A stretch of 64,000 nucleotides of DNA from Clostridium sp. JN-9. GTDB taxonomy: Bacteria > Bacillota > Clostridia > Clostridiales > Clostridiaceae. The notes beneath the pieces are model-generated. The model had not been told where the DNA came from and ran no database searches. It was given only the letters and a program-made list of their open reading frames with translations. Shown here in pieces: positions 1 to 8,443 of this stretch. The stretch spans positions 806,001 through 870,000 of the forward strand of contig NZ_CP035280.1 of assembly GCF_004103695.1 (NCBI RefSeq), written 5' to 3'. The position numbers were made by a program, and so were the translations under genes. The stretch's first letter is position 1, and every line of letters begins with the position of its first letter.

Positions 1-1056
1 TTCAGGAATATCTTTATAGTTATCTTTTAGAAATGTTTTTTCATCCTCAATTGAAAGTGAATAGTTGCTTGCTTCGCCGTCTGTTCCCAGATAAGTTACT
101 ATTCCATGCTTTAAAAAACAAGGAATATCAGCAGTACCAACCCCCATTTTTTTATTCATTCTGGCATTGATAACTATCTTCATATTGTATTTAGCTATAA
201 GCTCTATTTCCTTTTCATTCAGCCAGATACAGTCTGACAACAATAAATTTTTTAAACTGCTTATATAATTTTTTTTATATAAATCCACTAAAAATTCAAC
301 AGGCCTTAAACCATATTTTTTAAGGCATAATGAAACATCATTTTTATCTTCAGAAAGATGAATTTGTACTAATCTGTTATATTTGTTTCCTAAATTTACA
401 GCATTGATAATTGACTCCATAGATGACCCATGCAGACTATGTACTGCAGGTGCAATAACTATATTATTGCTTTTTATACCATCCAATAAAGATGTAAAAT
501 TACTGGTATATTCCTCTACTGATTCAAAATAACTTCTTTGTGATAAAATTTTACCTTCATAAGAATCCTTATTAATAACATCATAGTTTACTCTTCCAAA
601 ATATAATCTTATACCAGTATCCTCTGCAGCTTTTATCACCTGCTGATCATAAAGATTGTCTGCATTATTATGACAGTAAAATGAAACAATTACAGAGGTT
701 ATTCCATTTAAAAGCATTGTTCTAAATGCACTTACACATCCATAATAAATATGTGAAGGTTCAAGTAAAGCACTATATTTGTAAATTGTATTTTTACACC
801 AAGTGGATAAATCCCAGTCTTTATTTACAATATTTTTGTACAGTGACTGTTCTGGATGGCTGTGACAGTTAAAATCACCACATTCAATTAAATATTCAGG
901 TCCATAGGACAAAATATCAAACTCTTTATTTTTAGGAATATCACATGATAAGATAAAATCTTTAATTATTCCTGTAGAACTATCCACAGCTAAGTATCCG
1001 CTTTTCACCTTATCCTGTATTTTAAATTGCCCAGAGATAATAGTAGTTTTTTTCAT
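1..1056 (-). CDS. Amidohydrolase-family protein (SsnA/MtaD-like), 3' end cut by window edge
   Basis: The gene starts at ATG 1056 behind a strong site (AAGGGGTGG) and runs off the left edge, leaving 352 codons. It reads as a metal-dependent amidohydrolase of the SAH/guanine-deaminase type: an HxH motif in NCHSHPEQ, a third His in QIHLSEDKND, and the metal-binding Asp in YLGTDGEASN. The stretch INARMNKKMGVG resembles the corresponding NARSNMNNHVG region of SsnA-type proteins as I remember them. The His that follows the third metal ligand in this family (AHCVHL in the MtaD of this same window at 35442) is replaced: the aligned stretch here is SDCIWL, so both histidines are gone. It may therefore have altered chemistry or be inactive. 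It is transcribed divergently from ddl. The substrate cannot be called. Confidence 0.75.
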   Translation of the reverse strand, partial: MKKTTIISGQFKIQDKVKSGYLAVDSSTGIIKDFILSCDIPKNKEFDILSYGPEYLIECGDFNCHSHPEQSLYKNIVNKDWDLSTWCKNTIYKYSALLEPSHIYYGCVSAFRTMLLNGITSVIVSFYCHNNADNLYDQQVIKAAEDTGIRLYFGRVNYDVINKDSYEGKILSQRSYFESVEEYTSNFTSLLDGIKSNNIVIAPAVHSLHGSSMESIINAVNLGNKYNRLVQIHLSEDKNDVSLCLKKYGLRPVEFLVDLYKKNYISSLKNLLLSDCIWLNEKEIELIAKYNMKIVINARMNKKMGVGTADIPCFLKHGIVTYLGTDGEASNYSLSIEDEKTFLKDNYKDIPE

Positions 1057-1244
1057 ATTTACCACCCCTTTGAAAGTGAGTAATATTATTATAAACCAAT
1101 GAGCAGAAATTTGCCATAAAAGTGTAAATAAATGTTAATAATAGAGAACCACATGTAATTTAAACTGCAATAAAGGTGGTACTTTAATTATTATGGGCTG
1201 TATGAGAAAATATAATCAAATAAAAAAAGTGGAGGCATAATTTT

Positions 1245-2150
1245 ATGAAGGTTGGAGTAATAATGGGTGGAATCTCTTCAGAAAGAGAAGTATCATTAAA
1301 AAGCGGAGAAGAAGTAATAAGAAATATAAATAACTCTAAATATGAAGCAGTTCCAATTATTATAGATGAAAAACAGGATATATTTAATAAAGTTAAAGGA
1401 ATTGATTTTGCATTTATAGCACTACATGGTAAGTTCGGAGAAGATGGAACTGTTCAGGCTGTATTGCAGACACTTAATATTCCATATTCAGGATGCGGAC
1501 CATTGACAAGCGGAATTTGTATGGACAAGGATATGACAAAGAAGGTTCTTAAGTCTCAAGGCATATTAACTGGAAAATGGATAAACTTAAAATCAGCTGA
1601 AGAAATTGACTATAGCAGAATTGAAGAATTAGGTTATCCAGTAGTAGTAAAGCCAAACAATGGAGGTTCCAGTGTGGCAACATCAATAATAAAGAAAAAA
1701 GAACATGTTAAAGCTGCAGTAATTGAAGCCTTAAAATATGACAATGAGGTTATGATTGAGGAATATATAAAGGGAGACGAAATAACCTGCTGCATGTTCA
1801 ACGGTGAAATGTATCCAATCTTAGCCATAAAGCCTAAGGCAGAATTCTTCGATTATACAGCAAAATATGCTGATGGCGGATCAGATGAAATCATTGTTGA
1901 ACTTGAAGAAAAATTACAAAGCAAAGTCAGAGATATGTCTATAAAATGCTGGGACTCATTAAAGTGCAGTGTATATGCCAGAGTTGACATGATAGTCAGG
2001 GAAGGAGTCCCATATGTATTGGAATTAAATACACTTCCAGGTATGACAAAAAACAGCTTGTTTCCAAAAAGTGCAGCATCCAAAGGTATATCCTTCGGTG
2101 AGCTGTTAAATATGATTATTGAACAATCACTTAAAGAGAATAGAAAGTAA
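1245..2150 (+). CDS. ddl: D-alanine--D-alanine ligase
   Basis: ATP-grasp ligase that joins two D-alanines for the peptidoglycan stem peptide in the cytoplasm. The 301 residues match the usual Ddl length. The N-terminus [15 protein letters not shown] is the classic Ddl opening. [16 protein letters not shown] and PYSGCG follow, then the ATP-grasp segment [25 protein letters not shown], and the C-terminal metal and product site [18 protein letters not shown]. The start is set by GGAGG ahead of ATG 1245. It appears monocistronic: the amidohydrolase upstream is divergent, and a long hairpin plus T tract follows. Confidence 0.96.
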   Translation: MKVGVIMGGISSEREVSLKSGEEVIRNINNSKYEAVPIIIDEKQDIFNKVKGIDFAFIALHGKFGEDGTVQAVLQTLNIPYSGCGPLTSGICMDKDMTKKVLKSQGILTGKWINLKSAEEIDYSRIEELGYPVVVKPNNGGSSVATSIIKKKEHVKAAVIEALKYDNEVMIEEYIKGDEITCCMFNGEMYPILAIKPKAEFFDYTAKYADGGSDEIIVELEEKLQSKVRDMSIKCWDSLKCSVYARVDMIVREGVPYVLELNTLPGMTKNSLFPKSAASKGISFGELLNMIIEQSLKENRK

Positions 2151-2258
2151 ATATCTAATCACCTTTAGCAGTCCCAAAAATCCTTGAGGATTGGATATTT
2201 TGTGACAGCTACGGTGAAGATATTTATTACTTTCTATATAGATAGAAAAGCGTAAATA

Positions 2259-2334
2259 AAGTAAGAAAATTCATGGTTAAATCTGAAATAAAATCATTTT
2301 AGGTTTTTACTGTGGTTTCTTACTTTTTATTTTG
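2259..2334 (+). terminator. Terminator after ddl
   Basis: Outer arms AAGTAAGAAA (2259-2268) and TTTCTTACTT (2316-2325) close a long hairpin. Its inner part AAATCTGAAAT pairs with ATTTTAGGTTT through G-U wobbles that only work in the + strand RNA. TTTATTTT follows. Confidence 0.7.
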
Positions 2335-2397
2335 CACTTTATTATTTATAAGGTTATAGTATTAGTATAACTTTTTTAGGAATCAGAGGTGAAAAAA

Positions 2398-3855
2398 TTG
2401 TTTGTAGATTTTAAACCTAATGGTAAAGCACCTGTTTACATTCAAATTAAAGATTATATTAAAGATATGATATTAAGAGGAATGCTTCAAAAAAATGAAA
2501 AACTTCCATCTACAAGGGATTTAGCTGCTGCATTAAATGTAAGCAGAAATACAGTAGTTACCTCATATGAATTTTTACAGGATGAAGGCTTTATTTACAT
2601 GATAAAAGGTAAAGGAGCATATGTGGAGGATCTTCATATAGCATCTGAGGAAAACTGGAATGTTGACTGGAAAGATAAAATAAATCAGTACTGCACTATG
2701 GCAGAAGAACTTGATATTATAAAGCATGAAGCAAAATGGGTTAAAGGAATGATATCATTTAAGAGTATTTCTCCTGATGAAAAACTATTCAATATAGGTG
2801 ATTTTAAAAAAGCATTTCTTAACAGGATTAGTTATGAGGGGGAAAAGCTTCTAAATTACGGATATGCCAAAGGATATAAACCATTAATTGAATATCTGCT
2901 TAAATATTTGAAAAATAAAGGTATTAATATAGAAAATAAGGATATTTTAATTACCAATGGGTTTACTGAAGGATTTGATATAGTTTTATCATGCTTAACT
3001 GAGAAAGGTGACAAAATAGTCTGCGAAAATCCAACTCATAATACTGCAATTAAAATAATGAAGCTCCATAAGCTTGATATATGCGGAATTTCTATGGACA
3101 GTACTGGAATTAATGAAGAAGAGCTTGAAAAGCTGCTTTCAAAGGAAAAGGTTAAACTTTCTTATTTAATTCCCTCTTATCATAATCCAACGGGAACAGT
3201 AATGAGTTCAGATAAGAGAATTAATGTATACAAAATTCTTAAGAAGTTCAATGTACCAATTATTGAAGATGGTTTTAATGAGGAATTAAGATATTCAGGA
3301 GCTCATTTGTCACCATTAGCAGCTTTATCAGCCCATGGCAACAGTGTTATTTATATCGGCAGCTTTTCTAAGGTGCTTTTCCCAGGAATGAGGATAGGAT
3401 GGATTCTGGCAGATAAAAAGCTTATAAGTTATCTTGAAAGTGTAAAAAGAAGCAGGAATATCCACACTTCATTTATAGATCAGGGAATTTTATATGAGTA
3501 CCTTATTGAAGGAAATTTTGAAAAGTATATAAAAAAGGTTAGAAAAGTGTATAAAGAGAAGTACGAAATTGCAATAAAGTGTGTTGAAAAATACATCCCT
3601 TCAGCTGAAATATTTGGTGAAGGAGGACTGCATATCTTTATTAGGATAAAAGGATTGGATTCAAGAAAACTTTTAAATTCATGTATGAAAAATGGAGTTA
3701 TTTTTACTCCAGGGGATATTTTTTATACAGACGGACAAGGCAAAGATACCTTTAGATTAGGCTTTGCAAGATTAAGCGATGCTGAAATAGAAAAGGGTAT
3801 TAAAATCATTGGAGAAGAGGCGTGTAAATATAAAACATGTTTGACTAATTTATAA
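2398..3855 (+). CDS. MocR/PdxR-type GntR regulator with aminotransferase domain
   Basis: Two-part transcription factor. An N-terminal winged helix of the GntR type occupies roughly residues 10-75 (PVYIQIKDYIKD, KLPSTRDLAAALNVSRNTV). A fold-type I PLP aminotransferase-like domain follows (YHNPTG, and the PLP lysine in GSFSKVLFPGMRIGW). MocR regulators usually sense PLP or an amino-acid-derived ligand and control a nearby metabolic gene, but no obvious pyridoxal or amino acid gene lies next to it. The start is uncertain: GTG at 2389 is possible, but AGAGGTG at 2385-2391 sits ideally for TTG 2398, and that length matches the second MocR protein at 37848. I chose TTG. The ligand and targets are unknown. 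Confidence 0.85.
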   Translation: MFVDFKPNGKAPVYIQIKDYIKDMILRGMLQKNEKLPSTRDLAAALNVSRNTVVTSYEFLQDEGFIYMIKGKGAYVEDLHIASEENWNVDWKDKINQYCTMAEELDIIKHEAKWVKGMISFKSISPDEKLFNIGDFKKAFLNRISYEGEKLLNYGYAKGYKPLIEYLLKYLKNKGINIENKDILITNGFTEGFDIVLSCLTEKGDKIVCENPTHNTAIKIMKLHKLDICGISMDSTGINEEELEKLLSKEKVKLSYLIPSYHNPTGTVMSSDKRINVYKILKKFNVPIIEDGFNEELRYSGAHLSPLAALSAHGNSVIYIGSFSKVLFPGMRIGWILADKKLISYLESVKRSRNIHTSFIDQGILYEYLIEGNFEKYIKKVRKVYKEKYEIAIKCVEKYIPSAEIFGEGGLHIFIRIKGLDSRKLLNSCMKNGVIFTPGDIFYTDGQGKDTFRLGFARLSDAEIEKGIKIIGEEACKYKTCLTNL

Positions 3856-3915
3856 AAATAAATTAGAATATTTTTTATAAATTGCTCTTATAATAGAATA
3901 AGGATGGTGTTAAAA

Positions 3916-4485
3916 TTGAATAAAACTTTAAAAACCATATTAATTATCATAGCAGTTCTTGCAGTTATTATACTTCCTATAGCTGGAACATATAACAGCA
4001 TGATAAGCTTAGAACAACAGGTTAATACATCAGAATCAAATATAGATACTCAGCTTCAAAGAAGATCTGACTTAATACCAAATCTGGTTGAAACAGTAAA
4101 GGGATATGCAGCACAGGAAAAGGGTATTTATACTGACATTGCCAATGCCAGGGCAAAACTTGCAGGTGCACAGACTGTAACTGATAAGGCCAATGCTGAC
4201 AGCCAATTGTCTTCAGCTTTATCACGATTACTAGTGGTGGTAGAAAATTACCCAGATCTTAAGTCCAGTCAGAATTTCAGAGATCTGTCTGTGGCACTGG
4301 AAGGAACAGAAAATAGAATATCCGTTGCAAGGCAGCAGTATAACAATGCAGTAAATGAATATAATACCAGCATAAGAAAGTTCCCAAATTCCATTATAGC
4401 TGGGATATTTAGATTTAATGAAAAACCTTATTATAAAGCCAGCAATGGAGCTAAGGAAGTCCCCAAAGTAAACTTTACAAAGTAG
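3916..4485 (+). CDS. LemA family membrane-anchored protein
   Basis: One N-terminal membrane helix (ILIIIAVLAVIILPIAG) is followed by the helical LemA domain with its hallmark LEQQVNTSESNIDTQLQRRSDLIPNLVETVKGYA and the conserved FNEKPYYKA near the end. About 189 aa, normal for the family. The sequence TAAGGATGGTG is placed as a ribosome site for TTG 3916; the in-frame ATG at 3904 lies inside that site and is unlikely. It is followed after 10 bases by a TPM-domain gene, a pairing common in bacteria and thought to act at the envelope. The molecular function of LemA is not established. Confidence 0.88.
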   Translation: MNKTLKTILIIIAVLAVIILPIAGTYNSMISLEQQVNTSESNIDTQLQRRSDLIPNLVETVKGYAAQEKGIYTDIANARAKLAGAQTVTDKANADSQLSSALSRLLVVVENYPDLKSSQNFRDLSVALEGTENRISVARQQYNNAVNEYNTSIRKFPNSIIAGIFRFNEKPYYKASNGAKEVPKVNFTK

Positions 4486-4495
4486 GCATATTAAT

Positions 4496-5320
4496 ATGAA
4501 TAAAAAAATAGTAAATAATAAAATATTAATTTTAATTTTTACTGTATTATACTTAGCTTTTAACTTTAACATAGTTTCAGCAGCAGATATTCCAAAGCCA
4601 ACATCACTAAAATATGTTAATGATTATGCTGGTGTAATTGATAATGATACATCTAATTATCTTGTGTCAGTAGGAAAAGAAGTTGAAGATAAAACAGGAG
4701 CTCAAATCACTGTTGTTATTATAAACTCATTAAATGGCAGTGATATAGAGTCCTATTCAAACCAGCTATTTAATGAATGGGGCATTGGTCAGAAAAATAA
4801 AGATAATGGATTATTAATACTTTTATCTATGAAAGACAGAAAATGGAGAGTAGAAGTAGGAAAAGGACTTGAAGGAGCTATAACAGATATTTATTCTGCC
4901 AGAGTTATGGACAGTGTAGCTGCCCCTCTTTTTAAGCAGGGTAAGTATGGCGATGGGATTAAACAGGTATTTTCTATTTTTGCAGATGATATTGCTAAAG
5001 AGTATAACGTTAAATTAGATAAGAATATTAAAGTTACAGCACCAGATACTAATGCTGAAGATTCTAATAAAAGTACTCCCATTATTGCTTATATTATTGG
5101 AGGACTGTTTCTTATAGACTTATTGTTTAACAGAGCCAGAGTCACAAAAACACTAATTCAACTGATATTCTGGTCTTCATTCTTTGGAGGAAGAAGAGGA
5201 GGACGAGGCGGAAGAGGCGGTGGAGGTTTTGGCGGCTTTGGAGGAGGAGATTCCTCAGGAGGCTTTGGTGGATTCGGAGGAGGATCTTCCGGCGGCGGCG
5301 GGTCCTCTGGAGGCTGGTAG
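4496..5320 (+). CDS. TPM-domain (YgcG family) secreted/membrane protein with Gly-rich tail
   Basis: An N-terminal signal peptide ends near VSAADIPKPTS. A TPM domain follows (YVNDYAGVIDND, TGAQITVVIINSLNG, NEWGIGQKNKDNGLLILLS, WRVEVGKGLEGAITD). A second hydrophobic helix (IIAYIIGGLFLIDLLF) comes next, and the last ~45 residues are almost only Gly, Ser, Phe and Arg. This layout is typical of YgcG-like proteins paired with LemA. TPM domains were first described in a thylakoid protein linked to photosystem II repair; the bacterial role is unknown. The gene sits 10 bases after lemA and is surely co-transcribed. Confidence 0.85.
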   Translation: MNKKIVNNKILILIFTVLYLAFNFNIVSAADIPKPTSLKYVNDYAGVIDNDTSNYLVSVGKEVEDKTGAQITVVIINSLNGSDIESYSNQLFNEWGIGQKNKDNGLLILLSMKDRKWRVEVGKGLEGAITDIYSARVMDSVAAPLFKQGKYGDGIKQVFSIFADDIAKEYNVKLDKNIKVTAPDTNAEDSNKSTPIIAYIIGGLFLIDLLFNRARVTKTLIQLIFWSSFFGGRRGGRGGRGGGGFGGFGGGDSSGGFGGFGGGSSGGGGSSGGW

Positions 5321-5326
5321 AAACTA

Positions 5327-5464
5327 AAGATTAAAGATTAAAGAACAAAGAACAAATAAGGTAGTTTTTCTTTACAGAAAAACTTAAAACTCAATTGATT
5401 AAGTGGGTCATAGGTTTTAATAACTAAAAATGATTTCAATTACAGTTTTGTCAGGTGATAAAAA
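5327..5464 (+). repeat. Dispersed intergenic repeat, copy 1 (partial)
   Basis: Opens with heptad-like words (TTAAAGA, ACAAAGA) and continues with AAATAAGGTAG, a hairpin GTTTTTCT-TTAC-AGAAAAAC, and the block ending GATTTCAATTACAG and GGTGATAAAAAA. The same order recurs at 6434-6699 and, inverted, at 43965-44227. This copy lacks their distal ~100 bases and instead runs into a terminator hairpin. Confidence 0.75.
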
Positions 5465-5473
5465 AGACGCGGG

Positions 5474-5519
5474 AACGTAAATAGATTTGTGTAAAATTAA
5501 ATCTATTTACGTTTTTTTT
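5474..5519 (+). terminator. Strong intrinsic terminator
   Basis: Perfect 15-bp stem (AACGTAAATAGATTT at 5474-5488, complement at 5499-5513) followed by eight T. It probably ends transcription from the lemA/TPM operon after reading through repeat copy 1. Confidence 0.85.
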
Positions 5520-5761
5520 GTAAGGTACCTGTGACTTGGTTAAAGTTGGAAGCAATGATCTGTTTGCTTTTTTGTTTAAATAAATATTATTTTTTTGTAT
5601 TTATTCGCAGCTACCCCATGTCGCTAAGCTGATAAAAACATGTCACTTTTAATGCGACATATTTATAGCAGCAAAGATTAAAGATTAAAGAACAAAGATC
5701 AAATAAGGATACTTTTTGCTGGCATCAAAAATTTATAATCAAATCAAGTAATTTAGGGAAA
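5520..5761. other. Non-coding stretch with short inverted repeats and a heptad run
   Basis: No credible ORF. A weak hairpin AAGCAA/TTGCTT with a T tract lies near 5550-5575. The words ATGTCGC and GCGACAT form a spaced inverted repeat around 5617-5660. A run of TTAAAGA-type heptads at about 5673-5705 resembles the left end of the dispersed repeat, but its distal part has diverged. Confidence 0.5.
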
Positions 5762-5790
5762 CACAAAAAGCACTTCCGTAAAAGTGCTGA
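5762..5790 (-). terminator. Terminator of the small HTH gene
   Basis: AGCACTT (5769-5775) pairs with AAGTGCT (5782-5788). Read on the minus strand the stem is followed by TTTTTGTG, 25 bases past the stop of the minus-strand HTH gene. Confidence 0.7.
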
Positions 5791-5814
5791 AAATTTATAG
5801 AATTTTAGATACGA

Positions 5815-6261
5815 TTAACTTTTCTTTTTTATTTTCCTGAAATACTCCTTTTCCTCTTCGCTGTAGAAGCAGTCTTTAAATTCATCATCTTCTTCTTCAG
5901 TTTCAAAATAGGCAGGTGCTGTTTTATTTTTTGACTTAGGATTTTTCTTTGGAGATTTTCCAAATAAAGAAGCAGCAGTTTGTTTTGATTTTTCTGCTGT
6001 CCTTGTTAAAATCTGATATAAATTGCTTACGGAGCCTCTCCTCTTTATTATAATTATTCCATTTTCTATTAATTCCTTCATATACCTTTGAATTGTTCTG
6101 ATGCACTTTTTCATTTGATCAGCTAAGGTTTTCTGAGATGGAAAACAGGTATCCTTATTTCCATAACAATATCTGTTTAAAATACAATACAATTTAAATG
6201 CCCCCTGGCTGATGTTTTTATTAGATATAATTTCATTTGGAATCATTGTAAAATTGATCAT
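5815..6261 (-). CDS. Helix-turn-helix protein, replication-initiator-like HTH
   Basis: About 148 aa. The N-terminal ~85 residues form a winged-helix domain (GAFKLYCILNRYC, DTCFPSQKTLADQMKKCIRTIQRYMKELIENGII) of the HTH_36 type seen in plasmid/phage replication initiators and small regulators. The rest is a charged linker rich in Lys, then an acidic tail (FETEEEDDEFKD), with no second domain. GGGGGTG at 6268-6274 (minus) sets ATG 6261 as start; the in-frame GTG overlaps that site. It is isolated in repeat-rich DNA, with a Spo0A-box-like word about 160 bases upstream. The target is unknown. Confidence 0.7.
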   Translation of the reverse strand: MINFTMIPNEIISNKNISQGAFKLYCILNRYCYGNKDTCFPSQKTLADQMKKCIRTIQRYMKELIENGIIIIKRRGSVSNLYQILTRTAEKSKQTAASLFGKSPKKNPKSKNKTAPAYFETEEEDDEFKDCFYSEEEKEYFRKIKKKS

Positions 6262-6281
6262 TTTATACACCCCCGAATTCA

Positions 6282-6318
6282 GTTATAAGTTAAAAGTTGG
6301 AAGTTCAAAGTTAATTAG
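6282..6318. repeat. Heptad-periodic repeat
   Basis: Five consecutive 7-base words starting GTT: GTTATAA, GTTAAAA, GTTGGAA, GTTCAAA, GTTAATT. The period is strict while the words are degenerate. Similar tracts lie near 11790, 23428 and 25740. Confidence 0.7.
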
Positions 6319-6418
6319 TATAGAATTTTACTTCTTACTTCTAATTATCATATATGCATCAATAGGGAAAATAGGACAAGTTAAATTATAGACATATTTC
6401 GGGTGCTGCCTGGTTACA

Positions 6419-6425
6419 TTCGACA
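6419..6425 (-). promoter_or_regulatory. Possible Spo0A box
   Basis: TTCGACA, i.e. TGTCGAA on the minus strand inside TTTTTTGTCGAA, matches the Spo0A recognition word exactly. It lies about 160 bases upstream of the HTH gene on the same strand. A single 7-mer can occur by chance. Confidence 0.35.
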
Positions 6426-6433
6426 AAAAATAA

Positions 6434-6699
6434 CAAAGGTTAAAGAACAATTAACTAAATTTAAAGATTAAAGAATAAAGAACAAAGAACAAATAAGGTA
6501 GTTTTTCTTTACAGAAAAACCAAAAACTTAATTCATTAAGTGGATCATAGGGTTTAATAACTAGGAATGATTTCAATTACAGTTTTATTAGGTGATAAAA
6601 AAAGGATTTGTAAAAATCCTAAGTCGGTAGGCAGTCAATTAGCATAAAGAACGTAAATTAACAAATACCGATAACAAAAAAATAAGTTATGAGGGGCTG
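6434..6699 (-). repeat. Dispersed intergenic repeat, copy 2 (full length)
   Basis: About 266 bp, closely matching the reverse complement of 43965-44227. Shared blocks in order: AAGATTAAAGAATAAAG, AATAAGGTAG, the GTTTTTCT/AGAAAAAC hairpin, GATTTCAATTACAG, GGTGATAAAAAA, AGGATTT/AAATCCT, AGGCAGTCAATTA, AACAAATACCGATAAC and GAGGGGCTG. Read on the minus strand, AGGATTT-loop-AAATCCT is followed by seven T, as in a terminator. No ORF lies inside. It could be a small RNA gene, a non-autonomous element or a palindromic intergenic repeat. Confidence 0.8.
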
Positions 6700-6871
6700 T
6701 TGCATTAGTTTAAGCTAAGCATCATAAACAATAAATTCTATGACGCTTTAATGTTCTAGATAATTAACCATAGATATGTATTTGCGAATTTTATATTTAC
6801 TTGTATGTTAAAAAATGCTAATATTTAATAATAGGTAACTATTCAGCTACCCTAAAAAGTATATAAAAAAG

Positions 6872-6911
6872 CACCTTACTGTCAAATTCTTATGCATCTG
6901 ACAGTAAGGTG
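6872..6911 (-). terminator. Terminator inside IS66, after tnpC
   Basis: Perfect 13-bp arms CACCTTACTGTCA (6872-6884) and complement (6899-6911). Read on the minus strand they are followed by a GCTTTTTTATAT tract, 60 bases past the transposase stop. Confidence 0.85.
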
Positions 6912-6970
6912 TTAATATTAATTTTAGGTTCACCAAAAAGAGGTACTTCGTCCCTCTTTAAGCGGAGCTT

Positions 6971-8443
6971 TTACGTCAAAGTTGGATCAAATTGATTCAC
7001 TGTAAATGTTGATTTTATGCAATCCAAAGCATTTTTGCCTTGTTTTCTTACAGTAGATACATATCCACGGATTCTAGTAAAAGCGTTAGCTCCAGCAGAA
7101 CTTCTAAAGGTGCCTGAAATCTTTTGCTTAACTTTAGCCATACGTAAATCACGTTCTGCTAAATTATTATCAAAAGGTATATCAAAGTCATACATGAAAG
7201 CAAGTATTTGTTCCTTATAGCCATTTAATCTATTGAGTAAATTAAGACTGGCACTTTTCTTTACCTTCTTTTTAGAATATAATTCAATGTTTTTAGCATA
7301 GTCTTCATCAATGCCAGCTTTAAGTATTTTATCATACTTAGTTTCAAAATCCTGAATTTTATCTAAAGGTAAAGCATTTTGTTTGTCTTTAGCTAAATCT
7401 ACCCCTTTTTTTATTTCTAACAATAGATTTTTCATTGGCTTTGCCCAATTTTGACCTTGTAATTCAGTTATACCATTCAATTCTCTTAATATATGAGCAT
7501 TACATAGAGCATGATTGCAGTTAGTATACTTAAAATAAGTTTTAAAACCATCATGGACTGCCGTCCCAGTAAAGTTTGGAAGTATCGTAATATCATCAAT
7601 AGCCTTTTTACCACGCTTTTCATGGCATTCATAATATGTAAGATTTTCATTAGAAGCAACATGAAGCCACTGGCGTTTTTTATCTATATAAATACCAGTT
7701 TCATCAAAATGAACTGCTCCTGTAGATGAGGTAAGGCTATTTCTAATCCTATTTGTTATAGCTTGTAAATTATCATGACAGTCTTGATTAAAGGTTACCA
7801 TACTACCTTGACTTAAATGATGGTTAAATAAATCCTCAATGAGTTCAACAGCACGTTTATACGGAATCAATTGATATTGAGTTAAGTAAACAGCTATCGC
7901 TTTCAGGCGTTCTCCATATTGAACTGTATTCTTTATTTCCCCTGGGAAAGTAGCTGTATTTTTACTTTTACAATGAGGACATATTTTAACTTCTGCTCTA
8001 TGCTCTACAATTTTAACTCTTACATCTGGTATATCTATAATTTGACGAACAATATATCTTTCAGGAGGTACATCCTTTAGAGATGCTCCACATTCAGTGC
8101 AATGTTCTACATTGTGAATTTTAATTTCATCAGGAGTATCATGTAAACACAATGTTATTCCTTCATGACCTTCTTGACCGCCAGGTTTTTTACCTGATTT
8201 TGTTCTTAAACTTTTAGTCTTTTTTTTAAAGCCATCTGACGATGGAGGTTTACTGCTATTACTACTGTTTTTGTTGACTTGGCTTTCTAATAATTTTACA
8301 CGCTCGTTTAGAGCCTTATTCTCTTTAGAAAGTGTTTCTACTTGAGATTGTAGTTCTTTAATTTGATTTGATAATTCTTTAATAACACCTATAATTTGAG
8401 ATACACCTTGATTGTAAATCTCGATGATTTGGCTTTCACTCAC
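6971..8443 (-). CDS. IS66 family transposase (TnpC type)
   Basis: 490 aa DDE transposase of an IS66 element. An N-terminal coiled coil (residues ~20-60, leucine-zipper-like) leads into the NSSKPPSSDG linker and GKKPGGQEGHEG, both hallmarks of IS66. A zinc-finger segment follows (HCTECGASL ... CPHCKS). The catalytic core has HFDETGIYI, then ALCNAHILRELN, and near the end DIPFDNNLAERDLRMAKVKQKISGTFRS. The start is a GTG with AAGGTGG upstream. No frameshift is visible, so it is likely functional. Confidence 0.96.
   Translation of the reverse strand: MSESQIIEIYNQGVSQIIGVIKELSNQIKELQSQVETLSKENKALNERVKLLESQVNKNSSNSSKPPSSDGFKKKTKSLRTKSGKKPGGQEGHEGITLCLHDTPDEIKIHNVEHCTECGASLKDVPPERYIVRQIIDIPDVRVKIVEHRAEVKICPHCKSKNTATFPGEIKNTVQYGERLKAIAVYLTQYQLIPYKRAVELIEDLFNHHLSQGSMVTFNQDCHDNLQAITNRIRNSLTSSTGAVHFDETGIYIDKKRQWLHVASNENLTYYECHEKRGKKAIDDITILPNFTGTAVHDGFKTYFKYTNCNHALCNAHILRELNGITELQGQNWAKPMKNLLLEIKKGVDLAKDKQNALPLDKIQDFETKYDKILKAGIDEDYAKNIELYSKKKVKKSASLNLLNRLNGYKEQILAFMYDFDIPFDNNLAERDLRMAKVKQKISGTFRSSAGANAFTRIRGYVSTVRKQGKNALDCIKSTFTVNQFDPTLT

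Noticed and set aside
1150-1240. Possible T-box leader before ddl (AAAGGTGGTAC resembles the T-box core)
   Set aside because: The match is partial, the gap is under 190 bases, and no Stem I or terminator/antiterminator pair is evident.
4231-4572. Minus-strand ORF opposite the LemA/TPM junction
   Set aside because: It spans two well-supported genes on the other strand and has no family resemblance.
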